DNA of 64,000 nucleotides from DATFNI01 sp963712305 (GCA_963712305.1 CAVQHI010000004.1:235192-299191), one strand, 5' to 3'; positions 18,974 through 28,310 are shown, numbered from the stretch's first letter. Numbers and translations are program-made. Notes: generated from the letters alone by a model not told the origin.

Positions 18974-19684
18974 TCATTTTTTGTAACCTTTGATAAGCCG
19001 ATTCATGTCCAGGGGCAATGGAGCCTCAAAAGTGACCTGTTTCTTCTGTGACGGATGTATCAGGCTGACGCGCCACGCATGCAGGGCCTGACGGTTGATG
19101 AGGGGTTCCAGCATTTCTTTCTCTTTGTAATGACGGTCGCCTATTACGGGATTACCAATTTCGGCAAATTGAACACGAATCTGATTTTTTAGCCCGGTAA
19201 TAAGCTGAACACCAACCAATGCAGCTTTCGGATATTGCTCATGAACAACATAACGCAGTTTAGCCTGAGCACTGTCGGGATCTTTTGGAGATACGGAGAT
19301 ATTTCGAAATCCCTTTTTGACCAGCTTTAGGTGATGCACCAGAATTCCTTCTCTCTTTGCAACAGTGCCGCGCACGAGAGCGAGGTATTCACGAACAGGC
19401 TCATGTGCCCTGAACTGGCGGACCAATTCGTGGCGTGCCGTCTTATTTTTGGCGAAGACAACGATACCGGATGTATAACGATCAATGCGGTGAACAACTA
19501 AAATAGCTGAAGATCGGGAGGTGAGATCCCGGCGGAGCATATCCAATAAATTGGGTGCTGAAGACTTGGGGATTGGGACTGTCAGTAAGCCTGGTGGTTT
19601 GCTGACAGCAACCAGATCTTCATCTTGATAAATGATTTTGTAGGGTTCAGCCGGTATGTTTTTCTTTGGATCTCGTTTGGACAT
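18974..19684 (-). CDS. RluA-family RNA pseudouridine synthase
   Basis: Enzyme of 236 residues that isomerises uridine to pseudouridine in rRNA or tRNA. The catalytic aspartate is Asp68 in VHRIDRYTSGIVVFAK; the family motifs YLALVRG and KNQIRVQFAEIGNPVIGD also occur. No S4 domain is present, as in the short RluA types. The exact target cannot be told. A TPR gene lies 18 bp upstream on the same strand, suggesting one transcript. Confidence 0.92.
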   Translation of the reverse strand: MSKRDPKKNIPAEPYKIIYQDEDLVAVSKPPGLLTVPIPKSSAPNLLDMLRRDLTSRSSAILVVHRIDRYTSGIVVFAKNKTARHELVRQFRAHEPVREYLALVRGTVAKREGILVHHLKLVKKGFRNISVSPKDPDSAQAKLRYVVHEQYPKAALVGVQLITGLKNQIRVQFAEIGNPVIGDRHYKEKEMLEPLINRQALHAWRVSLIHPSQKKQVTFEAPLPLDMNRLIKGYKK

Positions 19685-19702
19685 ATAAAAGAGTTGTGGG
19701 AA

Positions 19703-20245
19703 TCAGACAGTCATTCTATCTAATTCAGCAAGCATTTCGCGTGTTTCAGCGTCTTCGGGAAACCTGGCGGAACTGTTGATGAGCACGACCTTCGCTTCGC
19801 TAGTCCTGTCAAGTCGTGCCAGTACGGCGGCAAGGTTCTGGAGAACATCCGGGGTTTCTCCGCCCTCTTGAATGCTCCTTTTGATTACAGGCAGGGCGTC
19901 TTCGTAACGTTCCAGTTCCATCAAACAGATAAAGTATTCATTGAGCAATCCTACATGCCCGGGCCAGTGTTCGAGTGCTTTGCTGTAAGCTTCTTCAGCC
20001 TGAGGCCACATCCGGAGTACACTGCATAAAGAACCCATCATAAATTGGGCGTATGCCAGATCGCCGCCGGAAAGTTTAGGGATGAGATCAACAAGATAGA
20101 AGCCGATCTGATCGAGCTGATGGGAAATATTTACGCAGGCGTCTTCGTCATTTTCACGTATGCCTTCTTCAAATCCCTCAATCAAATCAACTAATTCTTC
20201 CGATTTCCGAACTAGTTCCTCTTTGATCGTTTTATCAGATCCCAT
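19703..20245 (-). CDS. TPR-repeat protein of unknown role
   Basis: Protein of 180 residues without signal peptide. TPR repeats are visible around residues 75-150 (PQAEEAYSKALEHWPGHVGLLNEYFICLMEL and the next repeat, ending in AEVLARLDR-like helices). The N-terminal 60 residues are helical and acidic. It is followed at 18 bp by the pseudouridine synthase. No specific family recognised. Confidence 0.7.
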   Translation of the reverse strand: MGSDKTIKEELVRKSEELVDLIEGFEEGIRENDEDACVNISHQLDQIGFYLVDLIPKLSGGDLAYAQFMMGSLCSVLRMWPQAEEAYSKALEHWPGHVGLLNEYFICLMELERYEDALPVIKRSIQEGGETPDVLQNLAAVLARLDRTSEAKVVLINSSARFPEDAETREMLAELDRMTV

Positions 20246-20310
20246 GGGTAAAAAATTGATAACAGCCAGGTTTCAACAACTGGCTTTGATTTCTCCAGCC
20301 GAAACTGATA

Positions 20311-20667
20311 TTAGTTCAATTCCATTTCAATGCCGTGAACTTCCTTAAGGATAGAGAGGGCATTTTTATCTTTTTCCTGCATCACCTTATGCTGTAAATT
20401 GGTGATCAGATTAGCTTTCCCTTCTTCAAAAGCTGTTTCTTTTGCAGTTTCCTCAGAGCCTGTTCTGACGATTAAATGGAGATCGTCGGCGCGAATGATA
20501 CTGAAGAGGCCGTCTTCGTTAAAAGCATGTGAGCGAAGGTCTTCGTATTTTTTGAAAAGGTCTGGAAATTCTTTTGTCGTTTCCGCCTTTTGCAGGATAT
20601 TCACATCCTGAGGTCCGGTGGCACTTAGAGAAACATGACAGAGAAAGAAAAATTTTTCCTGGTACAT
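20311..20667 (-). CDS. Hypothetical protein, 118 residues
   Basis: Cytoplasmic protein, unrecognised. The first half has beta-like hydrophobic stretches (KFFFLCHVSLSATG), the second half is charged and helical (EETAKETAFEEGKANLITNLQHKV). It starts with ATG at 20667 and sits 65 bp upstream of the TPR gene on the same strand, so may be the first gene of that operon. It is probably real because of its position and normal composition. Confidence 0.55.
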   Translation of the reverse strand: MYQEKFFFLCHVSLSATGPQDVNILQKAETTKEFPDLFKKYEDLRSHAFNEDGLFSIIRADDLHLIVRTGSEETAKETAFEEGKANLITNLQHKVMQEKDKNALSILKEVHGIEMELN

Positions 20668-20886
20668 AGTAAGATCGTCGTTTATTTGGCTTATCAGGAG
20701 ATAGCAGTAGAATACCGGCTCGTCACTTTACTTTGCCGGTTGCTGTATTTCTGGTACGCAATATAACAGATTTTGTAGTATTATTTGCGCTGATTACTAA
20801 TTATCCTCTTATGCTTGAAAAATAGAAATAAGACGCCGGATTGTGCCATTCTTTCATTTTGTCCGGTAAAAAAATTGAGATTGACT

Positions 20887-23142
20887 ATGAGACGAATATT
20901 TCCCAAATCCATTACATTTCTGGTACTTATCAGCTTACTTTTGGCTGGTAATCTTTTGGGTCAGGTTCACAATACTCCGGATGATGCCGGAATGTGGTTG
21001 TTGCCTCAGCTGAAAGGCCCGGTATATGCAGAAATGAAGGCCAAAGGCTTAAACGTGCCGGCCAGCCAGTTTTACAGTGCTGATTCTGCAACACTCAACA
21101 AAGCGATCGTTCGTGTCAACATTGGAGAGAGTGGCGGAGCTACCGGTTCGTTCGTGTCCTCCAATGGATTAATCCTGACCAATCACCACGTTGCGTATGA
21201 TGCGGTTGCATCTGCAAGCACCGTCCAGCAGAATTATCTTGAAAATGGGTTTATTGCTCATAACCAGTCAGAAGAAATACCGGCCAAGGGATATACGCTT
21301 TACATCCCTATCGGGGAAAAAGATGTGACCAGCCAAATAAAGTCGCAGTTACCGAATGGCCTCTCCCCTGAAGAACGTGCACAAAAGGAGCAACAGGTTC
21401 GCCAGAATATGGTAACCCAACGTAAGGGCGACGACAAGGATCTGGAAGTTGAAATCGATGATTTCTGGGCCGGCAATAAGCAGTACATGATCGTTTACAA
21501 GGTGATACGTGATGTACGCATTGTGTTCGCCCCGCCGTCATCAGTTGGAAAATTTGGAGGTGACATTGACAACTGGATGTGGCCCCGCCATACCGGCGAT
21601 TTCTCATTTTTACGGGCATATGTTGCCCCGGATGGCTCCGGCAGAACATATAACAAGGATAATGTACCCTATCATCCTGAGCGCGTGCTGAATATCAGTC
21701 TTAACGGTTATCATCCCGGAAGCTTTACGATGATCATGGGTTTTCCAGGAAGCACGTATCGTCACCAGAGCAGTTATGCGTTTGATTTTTATCAGAACCA
21801 CCGTAATAAATATTTGATTGACTCCTTCCAGGCTATCTTGGATGGACTTGAGTACGCTGCTGATCATAATCCTGAGGAAGCCGTAGCCAATGCATCTGAC
21901 CGTGCCGATTTCGCCAACGAGCTGAAATATTTCCAGGGCGTCCAGGAAGGCTTCAAAAAATATCACATCGTAAAGCGCCGGCGAGACCAGGAGGATGCGT
22001 TTAATAAATGGATGCAGCAGGATCCTTCACGTGAGAAGCGATACGGCGGCGTGCTGGATTCTCTTAAAAAAGGATTTGCACTTGCCGATCAGTCCGGAGA
22101 TGTGATTTACAGCACTTATTACACGCTCAACTATTCAAAACCGCTGCAGGCGGCTGCTCTCTTTAATCAATATTACAACTATCTGAATGGTAAAAACGAA
22201 ACTTTTGACGCGGCTAAACAGGACAGCTTGCTTGCCCGACGTTCGCGGCTGGTGAACGAGAAAAATATGGATGCCGAACTGTTGACACTCAAGGAAATGC
22301 TGAAGATGCTGGCTAATTTACCGGCTGACAAGCAAATTCCATACATCGAACAACAGTTTGGGGCACTGAGCGGAGATAAACTTGACAGCGCTATCCAGTC
22401 GTATCTCAACAAGCAGTTACAAACCTCAATCGTATTCAATGCCGGTCAGGCACGAGGTTTTCTAAATCTTGATAAAAAGACGGCAGAATCGTTGCCTAAA
22501 GATGATATGATCCAGCTTTATGATGTGTTGCATGATGCTTATATGAATGCACGTCAGACATATGTACAGCATTACGGCATCGTCGTACCGGCACGTAAGA
22601 TTTATGTAAAAGGCATGATGGCGTTTCGGAATGATTCGACTGAATATCCTGATGCAAATTTCACACTTCGAATGACTGGCGGGCGAATCATGGGATATCA
22701 TCCGGAGGATGGTGTTTATTACCTGCCGCGGACAACATTCAATGGAGTCATCGCAAAAAATACAGGTAAAGAGCCATTTAATGTACCTGAGTTTCTGATG
22801 GATTGGTACAAGAACCATATAACTCCCAAAGGCACGTTTGAACCTCATAATCAATATCTGACAAGTACAGACAGTCTTATTGTCTGCTTCCTTTCAACCA
22901 ACGACATTACCGGCGGAAATTCGGGAAGTCCCGTTATGGACGCCAACGGAAATGTGATCGGAGTGGCATTTGATGGTAATATTGAGGGGGTCGTTGGCGA
23001 CTATTTCTTTGATCCGGACTTAAACAGAACCATTAGTGTGGATATCCGCTACGTGCTGTTCCTTACTGATAAGATTTATCATGTCGATCGCATCATGAAT
23101 GAGCTTCATATTGTCAATGAACCAACGATGGCAACCGAATAA
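20887..23142 (+). CDS. S46 family dipeptidyl-peptidase (Dpp7/Dpp11 type)
   Basis: Exported serine peptidase of about 751 residues that removes dipeptides from the N-terminus of peptides. From the ATG at 20887 there is a signal peptide ending NLLGQ. The trypsin-like parts are GSFVSSNGLILTNHHV with the catalytic His, the aspartate region GGDIDNWMWPRHTGDFS and the nucleophile Ser679 in GGNSGSPV. The alpha-helical insert between them is typical of S46. A TTG-initiated extension to 20815 was rejected because it lacks a signal peptide. Residues deciding Dpp7 versus Dpp11 specificity cannot be judged without alignment. A good terminator follows. Confidence 0.93.
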   Translation: MRRIFPKSITFLVLISLLLAGNLLGQVHNTPDDAGMWLLPQLKGPVYAEMKAKGLNVPASQFYSADSATLNKAIVRVNIGESGGATGSFVSSNGLILTNHHVAYDAVASASTVQQNYLENGFIAHNQSEEIPAKGYTLYIPIGEKDVTSQIKSQLPNGLSPEERAQKEQQVRQNMVTQRKGDDKDLEVEIDDFWAGNKQYMIVYKVIRDVRIVFAPPSSVGKFGGDIDNWMWPRHTGDFSFLRAYVAPDGSGRTYNKDNVPYHPERVLNISLNGYHPGSFTMIMGFPGSTYRHQSSYAFDFYQNHRNKYLIDSFQAILDGLEYAADHNPEEAVANASDRADFANELKYFQGVQEGFKKYHIVKRRRDQEDAFNKWMQQDPSREKRYGGVLDSLKKGFALADQSGDVIYSTYYTLNYSKPLQAAALFNQYYNYLNGKNETFDAAKQDSLLARRSRLVNEKNMDAELLTLKEMLKMLANLPADKQIPYIEQQFGALSGDKLDSAIQSYLNKQLQTSIVFNAGQARGFLNLDKKTAESLPKDDMIQLYDVLHDAYMNARQTYVQHYGIVVPARKIYVKGMMAFRNDSTEYPDANFTLRMTGGRIMGYHPEDGVYYLPRTTFNGVIAKNTGKEPFNVPEFLMDWYKNHITPKGTFEPHNQYLTSTDSLIVCFLSTNDITGGNSGSPVMDANGNVIGVAFDGNIEGVVGDYFFDPDLNRTISVDIRYVLFLTDKIYHVDRIMNELHIVNEPTMATE

Positions 23143-23180
23143 TCACGGACTGATAAGATTAACAGATTGCAAGGATTACT

Positions 23181-23214
23181 ACCCGGCAGGATGTTTGTTC
23201 TGCCGGGTTTTTTT
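23181..23214 (+). terminator. Rho-independent terminator after S46 peptidase
   Basis: Nine-base perfect stem ACCCGGCAG / CTGCCGGGT with a 10-base loop followed by a run of nine T. Confidence 0.9.
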
Positions 23215-23285
23215 ATGTAGGCTGATTTTAATGGTCTCGTAGTGGTAAAGTATTTAGACATATTCAGGATATAGGAGAAACAAGT

Positions 23286-23909
23286 ATGGTAAAAAGACTT
23301 ATGCTAACAACGGCTTTGATAGCATTTGTTCTCTTCAATGCCGATGGTCAGAATAAAACCAAAGACTATTCCGGTCCAGGTATTCAGGATAATGCACTCG
23401 GAGTATCATTCATCCAAATCGGCAGAGTTGCAAAATCCGACGACACAACGTACAGCATTAAACTAACCTCCGATACTTCCCCCACCCAAACAGCGGTTGC
23501 AAATATATCTGTCTCCGGCAGGTTATTTATTGATTTACCCGGTAGTTACGGTGGAAAGGTGTATCTTGATTCTCCGGCCGGGACCAAACTCATTCACAAT
23601 AGAGTAAAAGTAGATTCAATAAATATTGACGGCCTATATTTCCGACGAGAATATTGGGCTGTTTACGCCGGCATGGGGCAGTGGGATTGTGTGATAAATT
23701 GTTACTCAAAAGAAAGCGGCAAATATTACATTGTTTCCCTGGTTCAGGGTAAACAGGTAGGCAAGCCGGGTGAAATAATCGACAGTAATAAAATTACTTC
23801 CGATGCATTACAATTGAAAGCGTTATCTACCATGCAGGATACAACCAAAAATATCGTGGAAAGTTTTAATAAACTGCTGTCATCCGTACAGATTCAGAAT
23901 AAAAAATGA
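23286..23909 (+). CDS. Secreted hypothetical protein
   Basis: Protein of 207 residues with an N-terminal signal peptide (about 1-21, ending FNADG). No family recognised. The mature part is beta-rich, with two cysteines in WDCVINCYS that could form a disulfide. It ends in a helical tail. It lies 7 bp before the TIM-barrel secreted protein, so the two are almost certainly one operon; a secretion or substrate-binding partner is possible but unproven. Confidence 0.65.
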   Translation: MVKRLMLTTALIAFVLFNADGQNKTKDYSGPGIQDNALGVSFIQIGRVAKSDDTTYSIKLTSDTSPTQTAVANISVSGRLFIDLPGSYGGKVYLDSPAGTKLIHNRVKVDSINIDGLYFRREYWAVYAGMGQWDCVINCYSKESGKYYIVSLVQGKQVGKPGEIIDSNKITSDALQLKALSTMQDTTKNIVESFNKLLSSVQIQNKK

Positions 23910-23916
23910 AGGAACG

Positions 23917-25137
23917 ATGCGGGTGAAGAAATTTTTTTTACCGTTACTTGTCGGCGTTTCTCTGCTACTAAGTTTAATATTCCCAATCAATACTTACGCC
24001 ACTCAGGACTCATTCCCCATAGGCGGAAAGGGTATGTTCCTTTGGAAATTGTGGAGTTCAAACGGCGGCGGTAAAAATTTAAATGCCATCATAGCTAAAT
24101 TGAAAAACACCGGGGTTACGTGGCTGGTAATTAAGATGGGAGACGGAGACAGTTATTATAATCGTCCGGGTAAAAGTCTGTACACTTGGGCCACCACGAA
24201 TTACGGCGGTATGGACAATGTTGTCGCAATCTTCCATGCCAACGGAATTAAGCTTCTTGGTTATCAGTATGTTTATGGGGTCCAGCATCATTGGGGCGAT
24301 GCGGTTACCGAGACGGATGTTGCCAACTCCATACTGAATATTAAAGGAATAGACGGACTTCTAATCGACGCAGAGATAGAATACGATGTATTAAGTACTC
24401 GCGTTTCCGCAGCACGGTCATATTGCGACAGTATTCGCGCGCATCATCCGGATGCTTTTATAGGACTTACATCCTGGGCGCGCATTACGGGTCATGCCAC
24501 ATTTCCGTGGACAACCTTCCTCGACCGCGTGGATGTAAATATGCCACAGACGTACTGGGCCGCGAGGCCGACTACTCCGCAAAATGAGCTCAGCTTAATG
24601 GGTAGTCAGTTTGCCTCGAATACTAATACATGGGTAAGCCAGGGTGACAGCGCTGCAAAGCCTATTATGCCGCTGGGACAAGGTGTTTACTTCGGCTATA
24701 GTAACGACGTTATGAGCGGCGACATAACCAGTTTTTGCAATCTCTCACAATCAACGTATAGCTATCCTGGCGTAAGTCTGTGGGAGTATGATCAAATTAG
24801 CCATTCATTCGTCTGGGATGAGTATACTGCGGCATGGCAGGTTACGACCGGTATTGATGAACCGGTTGCATCTGTTGCCTACGAACTATCGCAAAATTAT
24901 CCCAATCCTTTTAACCCGACTACGACAATAAATTATTCTGTTCCGAGAAGTAGTTTTGTCACGATAAAGGTGTATGATGTTCTGGGAAATAAAGTTGCCT
25001 CATTAGTGAATGAAGAAAAGAGCTCCGGTAATTACAGTCTACATTTTAACGGTGCGGGTCTTGCAAGCGGAATTTATTTTTACACAATGCACGCAGGGAA
25101 TTATACTTCCACTAAGAAATTTATTCTAATGAAATGA
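23917..25137 (+). CDS. Secreted TIM-barrel glycoside-hydrolase-like protein with type IX-style sorting domain
   Basis: Protein of 406 residues. Signal peptide about 1-29 (ends NTYAT). Residues about 35-310 look like a TIM barrel of the glycoside-hydrolase-like kind: LKNTGVTWLVIKMGDG, GIKLLGYQYVYG, IDGLLIDAEIEYD, VDVNMPQTYW and VSLWEYDQ are successive strand segments with acidic ends. Asp and Glu in LIDAEIE are candidate catalytic residues. The C-terminal 85 residues are a secretion/sorting domain starting QNYPNPFNPTTTI and ending KKFILMK. Ribosome site AAGGAACG precedes the ATG. Its stop codon lies only five bases from the first CRISPR repeat, and the array is transcribed towards this gene, so read-through would be antisense to it. 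Confidence 0.8.
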   Translation: MRVKKFFLPLLVGVSLLLSLIFPINTYATQDSFPIGGKGMFLWKLWSSNGGGKNLNAIIAKLKNTGVTWLVIKMGDGDSYYNRPGKSLYTWATTNYGGMDNVVAIFHANGIKLLGYQYVYGVQHHWGDAVTETDVANSILNIKGIDGLLIDAEIEYDVLSTRVSAARSYCDSIRAHHPDAFIGLTSWARITGHATFPWTTFLDRVDVNMPQTYWAARPTTPQNELSLMGSQFASNTNTWVSQGDSAAKPIMPLGQGVYFGYSNDVMSGDITSFCNLSQSTYSYPGVSLWEYDQISHSFVWDEYTAAWQVTTGIDEPVASVAYELSQNYPNPFNPTTTINYSVPRSSFVTIKVYDVLGNKVASLVNEEKSSGNYSLHFNGAGLASGIYFYTMHAGNYTSTKKFILMK

Positions 25138-25142
25138 GCTGC

Positions 25143-26827
25143 GTTTCAATTCCTCTAAGGTTCGATTAAGACTGCCAACTATCCGACCTTCATCGAATTA
25201 TTATGATAACGGTTTCAATTCCTCTAAGGTTCGATTAAGACATGACGTACTCATTTGCCTGAGTTTCAATTCCTCTAAGGTTCGATTAAGACTGGAATCT
25301 CGAGTAACTCGATGTTTCAATTCCTCTAAGGTTCGATTAAGACTTAACTCTGATACAATTGATGATACGCTTTATGAAGTTTCAATTCCTCTAAGGTTCG
25401 ATTAAGACACTACTCAGATGACTTACTGATCACGTCCGTATGAACAGTTTCAATTCCTCTAAGGTTCGATTAAGACTACATAGCATAGAGTCTGACAACT
25501 TCGGTTATCGGTTTCAATTCCTCTAAGGTTCGATTAAGACTAGAATTTACGCATCACTCAGTGTCAATGATAGTATTGTTTCAATTCCTCTAAGGTTCGA
25601 TTAAGACCATCTGGACATATGCGTATATAATCTGTACTTCGTAGTTTCAATTCCTCTAAGGTTCGATTAAGACAATGTCAGACATGATCTATCCGTAACT
25701 TATATTCGTTTCAATTCCTCTAAGGTTCGATTAAGACTATCATATGACTATCAGTGACTGTCTGCACATAGCATGTTTCAATTCCTCTAAGGTTCGATTA
25801 AGACTTCTGTAACATGTGATGACAATTCGTTAACGTTGATCGAATGTTTCAATTCCTCTAAGGTTCGATTAAGACTATGATCCTATATGTGTTGCAATGT
25901 TGATGCTAATCTTGTTTCAATTCCTCTAAGGTTCGATTAAGACATCGTCTCAGCATATCGTAGTCAGTGTCAATAACGTTATGTTTCAATTCCTCTAAGG
26001 TTCGATTAAGACTATACGTGTCATGTGACTCGATAACCAGTATAAATGTTTCAATTCCTCTAAGGTTCGATTAAGACAGTAACGCTACAGTGTTGCAATG
26101 TCATGACTCTGACTAGTTTCAATTCCTCTAAGGTTCGATTAAGACATTGCATACAGTCTCGATGCATGCAGTTTGCTATACATAGTTTCAATTCCTCTAA
26201 GGTTCGATTAAGACTATCAATAGTCTGACAGCGAATATACTGGCTAATGCATGTTTCAATTCCTCTAAGGTTCGATTAAGACTATCATGATACATGTTAA
26301 CGACATTCGCATCTCATGAGTTTCAATTCCTCTAAGGTTCGATTAAGACTACATGTAATGTTCGACACTATGCAGACTAATCGATGTTTCAATTCCTCTA
26401 AGGTTCGATTAAGACCGATCATGAAGTCGCTACGATCAATCGTTCATCGGTAGTTTCAATTCCTCTAAGGTTCGATTAAGACTATTAGTAGATACTGATC
26501 ATAATGCTGTCATATTCATTGTTTCAATTCCTCTAAGGTTCGATTAAGACTAGCAGTATTGACAGCATATGCTAGTACTAATTTGATGTTTCAATTCCTC
26601 TAAGGTTCGATTAAGACCATTGATAGATGATCGATGTTACAGACTCAGTTAATGTTGTTTCAATTCCTCTAAGGTTCGATTAAGACTAGTACAGTATCAG
26701 CATGTCGATAACATGCTTAATCGAGTTTCAATTCCTCTAAGGTTCGATTAAGACTATAGACGTCAAGATGCATAGTGTAGCAACGTTGTCATATCTAGTT
26801 TCAATTCCTCTAAGGTTCGATTAAGAC
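25143..26827 (-). CRISPR. Type I-B CRISPR array, 26 repeats, 25 spacers
   Basis: Twenty-six identical 30-bp repeats, written on the plus strand starting GTTTCAATTCC and ending TTCGATTAAGAC. In transcript orientation the repeat ends in ATTGAAAC, the typical 8-base type I-B crRNA 5' handle, so the array is transcribed on the minus strand away from cas2. Spacers total 905 bp. Most are 34-43 bp (commonly 37-39), but spacers 2 and 3 from the leader-distal end are only 21 bp. The distal repeat is not degenerate. The spacer composition is highly abnormal: homopolymer runs of three occur only six times and longer runs never, see findings. Confidence 0.98.
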
Positions 26828-27029
26828 CGCTCAAATCAAGCTATAAAACCCTGTTGTTTTAGTCAATATATCGGATTTTTATTTTGGGAGCGTCGTCGAA
26901 CGGTAATAACCGGAAAATCCCCGGAGTTTGACAACCGCTCTAATGAAGCGTATTGGCCGTATTTATAGAGATTAGCACTCAGCGCCCGAGCCCTATCGAC
27001 TAAAATCAGAACGACGACGACAAAACCGG
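26828..27029 (-). promoter_or_regulatory. CRISPR leader with candidate promoter
   Basis: The 202 bp between cas2 and the first repeat. Read on the minus strand, TTGACT (26866-26861) and TATAGC (26845-26840), 15 bases apart, form a plausible promoter whose transcript would start at the first repeat. A GTCGTCGTCG run lies near the cas2 end. Composition is ordinary, with about 15 homopolymer runs of three or more. Confidence 0.65.
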
Positions 27030-27290
27030 TCATAGAACCGTATCAAGAGGACTTTTATCTTTGCCCAGCACATCCTTTTCCAGCCACCTCTGATCGCGGC
27101 TCATGAAAAAAATCAAGCTATCCTCATCTTTCATGATTTTCCCGGCCCGGTGTTTGAGCTCTTTTAAGGTAACATCTGAAATCTCTCCTTCAAAGACCGA
27201 ATTCTGGATCCAGTTCAGATATTGGCGGCACAGTTTTAGCATCTTGGTAACGCGTTTCTCGTTGATATCATACACAGCAATCACATACAT
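27030..27290 (-). CDS. cas2: CRISPR adaptation protein Cas2
   Basis: 86-residue ferredoxin-fold protein, normal length. The first strand carries the conserved aspartate in YVIAVYDINE, and helix QYLNWIQNSVFEGEI is typical. With Cas1 it forms the spacer-integration complex. It lies 15 bp after cas1 and is the last cas gene before the leader. Confidence 0.97.
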   Translation of the reverse strand: MYVIAVYDINEKRVTKMLKLCRQYLNWIQNSVFEGEISDVTLKELKHRAGKIMKDEDSLIFFMSRDQRWLEKDVLGKDKSPLDTVL

Positions 27291-27305
27291 GACTATCCTC
27301 CGGGA

Positions 27306-28310
27306 TCACCACCATATTTTGAATGGTTGATACGTTTCGATGTCGAGTAGGTGCTTTGTTAGTTTATAGCACTCTATGCGGATCAGATGCTTGTAGCTGA
27401 CCTTCCTGCCGATGGTGCGGTGCTTGATGGTTTCTGCCAGCCTTTCCTCCCATGCTTTAACAAACGTCTTTTTCCCCTTTGGCTTTAGAACGATGCCTTT
27501 CACCTTCCAGTCGAAATCGTCATCCTTGATCTGGTGTTTGTTGAACAGTCGAAAGATCAGCCGATCAACCAGGATTGGTTTGAAAACTTCAGCCAGATCG
27601 AGAGCAAGGGAAAAGCGCCTATATCCGGGTTCATGCAGAAAACTAATCGTTGGATCGAGCTGTGTGTGATAGATCTGATCGAGGCAGGCTGTATAACACA
27701 GCATATTGCCAAAGGAGATCAAGGCATTGACTTCGTTTTCGGGTGGCCGTCTTGTGCGTTCTCCCATCTCGAAATCATTGATAATCGTATCGAATGCCCG
27801 GTAATATATTTGCCGGATATTACCCTCTACTCCCATCAACGATTCAATGTCGTCTGCCTCGGTGATCTTAAGGGTCCATTGCTCCATTTCGTTGATGACC
27901 GGTCGCAGCTCTTTATCTCTGCGCTGATAATACGCCAGGTTCTTTTGCATATTGGCAGCGGCTCCGATTATGAAACGTCTTGCAATGAGCAACCGGGTGG
28001 TCGGATTCTGATAGGCAATGGCCTGGGCCACCCGCAGCTTCCCGGCCAGCAGGTATTCTTTGGGATAAAAGGAGCCGGTGTAGTGTTCATAATAATCAAA
28101 ATAGTGGATGCTGATTTTATGCTTGCCCAGAAAGTTCATCACCGAGCTGTTGGTATCCAGACTGCCAAAGCAATACAGGTCGTCCACACCTTCGATCGGA
28201 AGGTAACGGGGTGTTCCTTCCTTGCCATCGGCATCGACCGGAACAAATTTTAAAGTGTTATCCTTTCGACTCAGTCGCCCCGGATTAAACAGGTAATAGG
28301 TCTTTTTCAT
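27306..28310 (-). CDS. cas1: CRISPR integrase Cas1 (type I-B)
   Basis: Full-length Cas1 of 334 residues, starting MKKTYYLFNPGRL as in type I-B. Metal-binding residues of the integrase are Glu162 in GVEGNIRQIYY, His226 in FLHEPGY and Glu241 in LDLAEVFKP. All appear intact, so the adaptation module should be active. It is followed by cas2 on the same transcript and preceded by cas4 with an 85-bp gap. Confidence 0.97.
   Translation of the reverse strand: MKKTYYLFNPGRLSRKDNTLKFVPVDADGKEGTPRYLPIEGVDDLYCFGSLDTNSSVMNFLGKHKISIHYFDYYEHYTGSFYPKEYLLAGKLRVAQAIAYQNPTTRLLIARRFIIGAAANMQKNLAYYQRRDKELRPVINEMEQWTLKITEADDIESLMGVEGNIRQIYYRAFDTIINDFEMGERTRRPPENEVNALISFGNMLCYTACLDQIYHTQLDPTISFLHEPGYRRFSLALDLAEVFKPILVDRLIFRLFNKHQIKDDDFDWKVKGIVLKPKGKKTFVKAWEERLAETIKHRTIGRKVSYKHLIRIECYKLTKHLLDIETYQPFKIWW

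Noticed and set aside
20815..20886. N-terminal extension of the S46 peptidase from a TTG
   Set aside because: It would hide the signal peptide that starts at ATG 20887.
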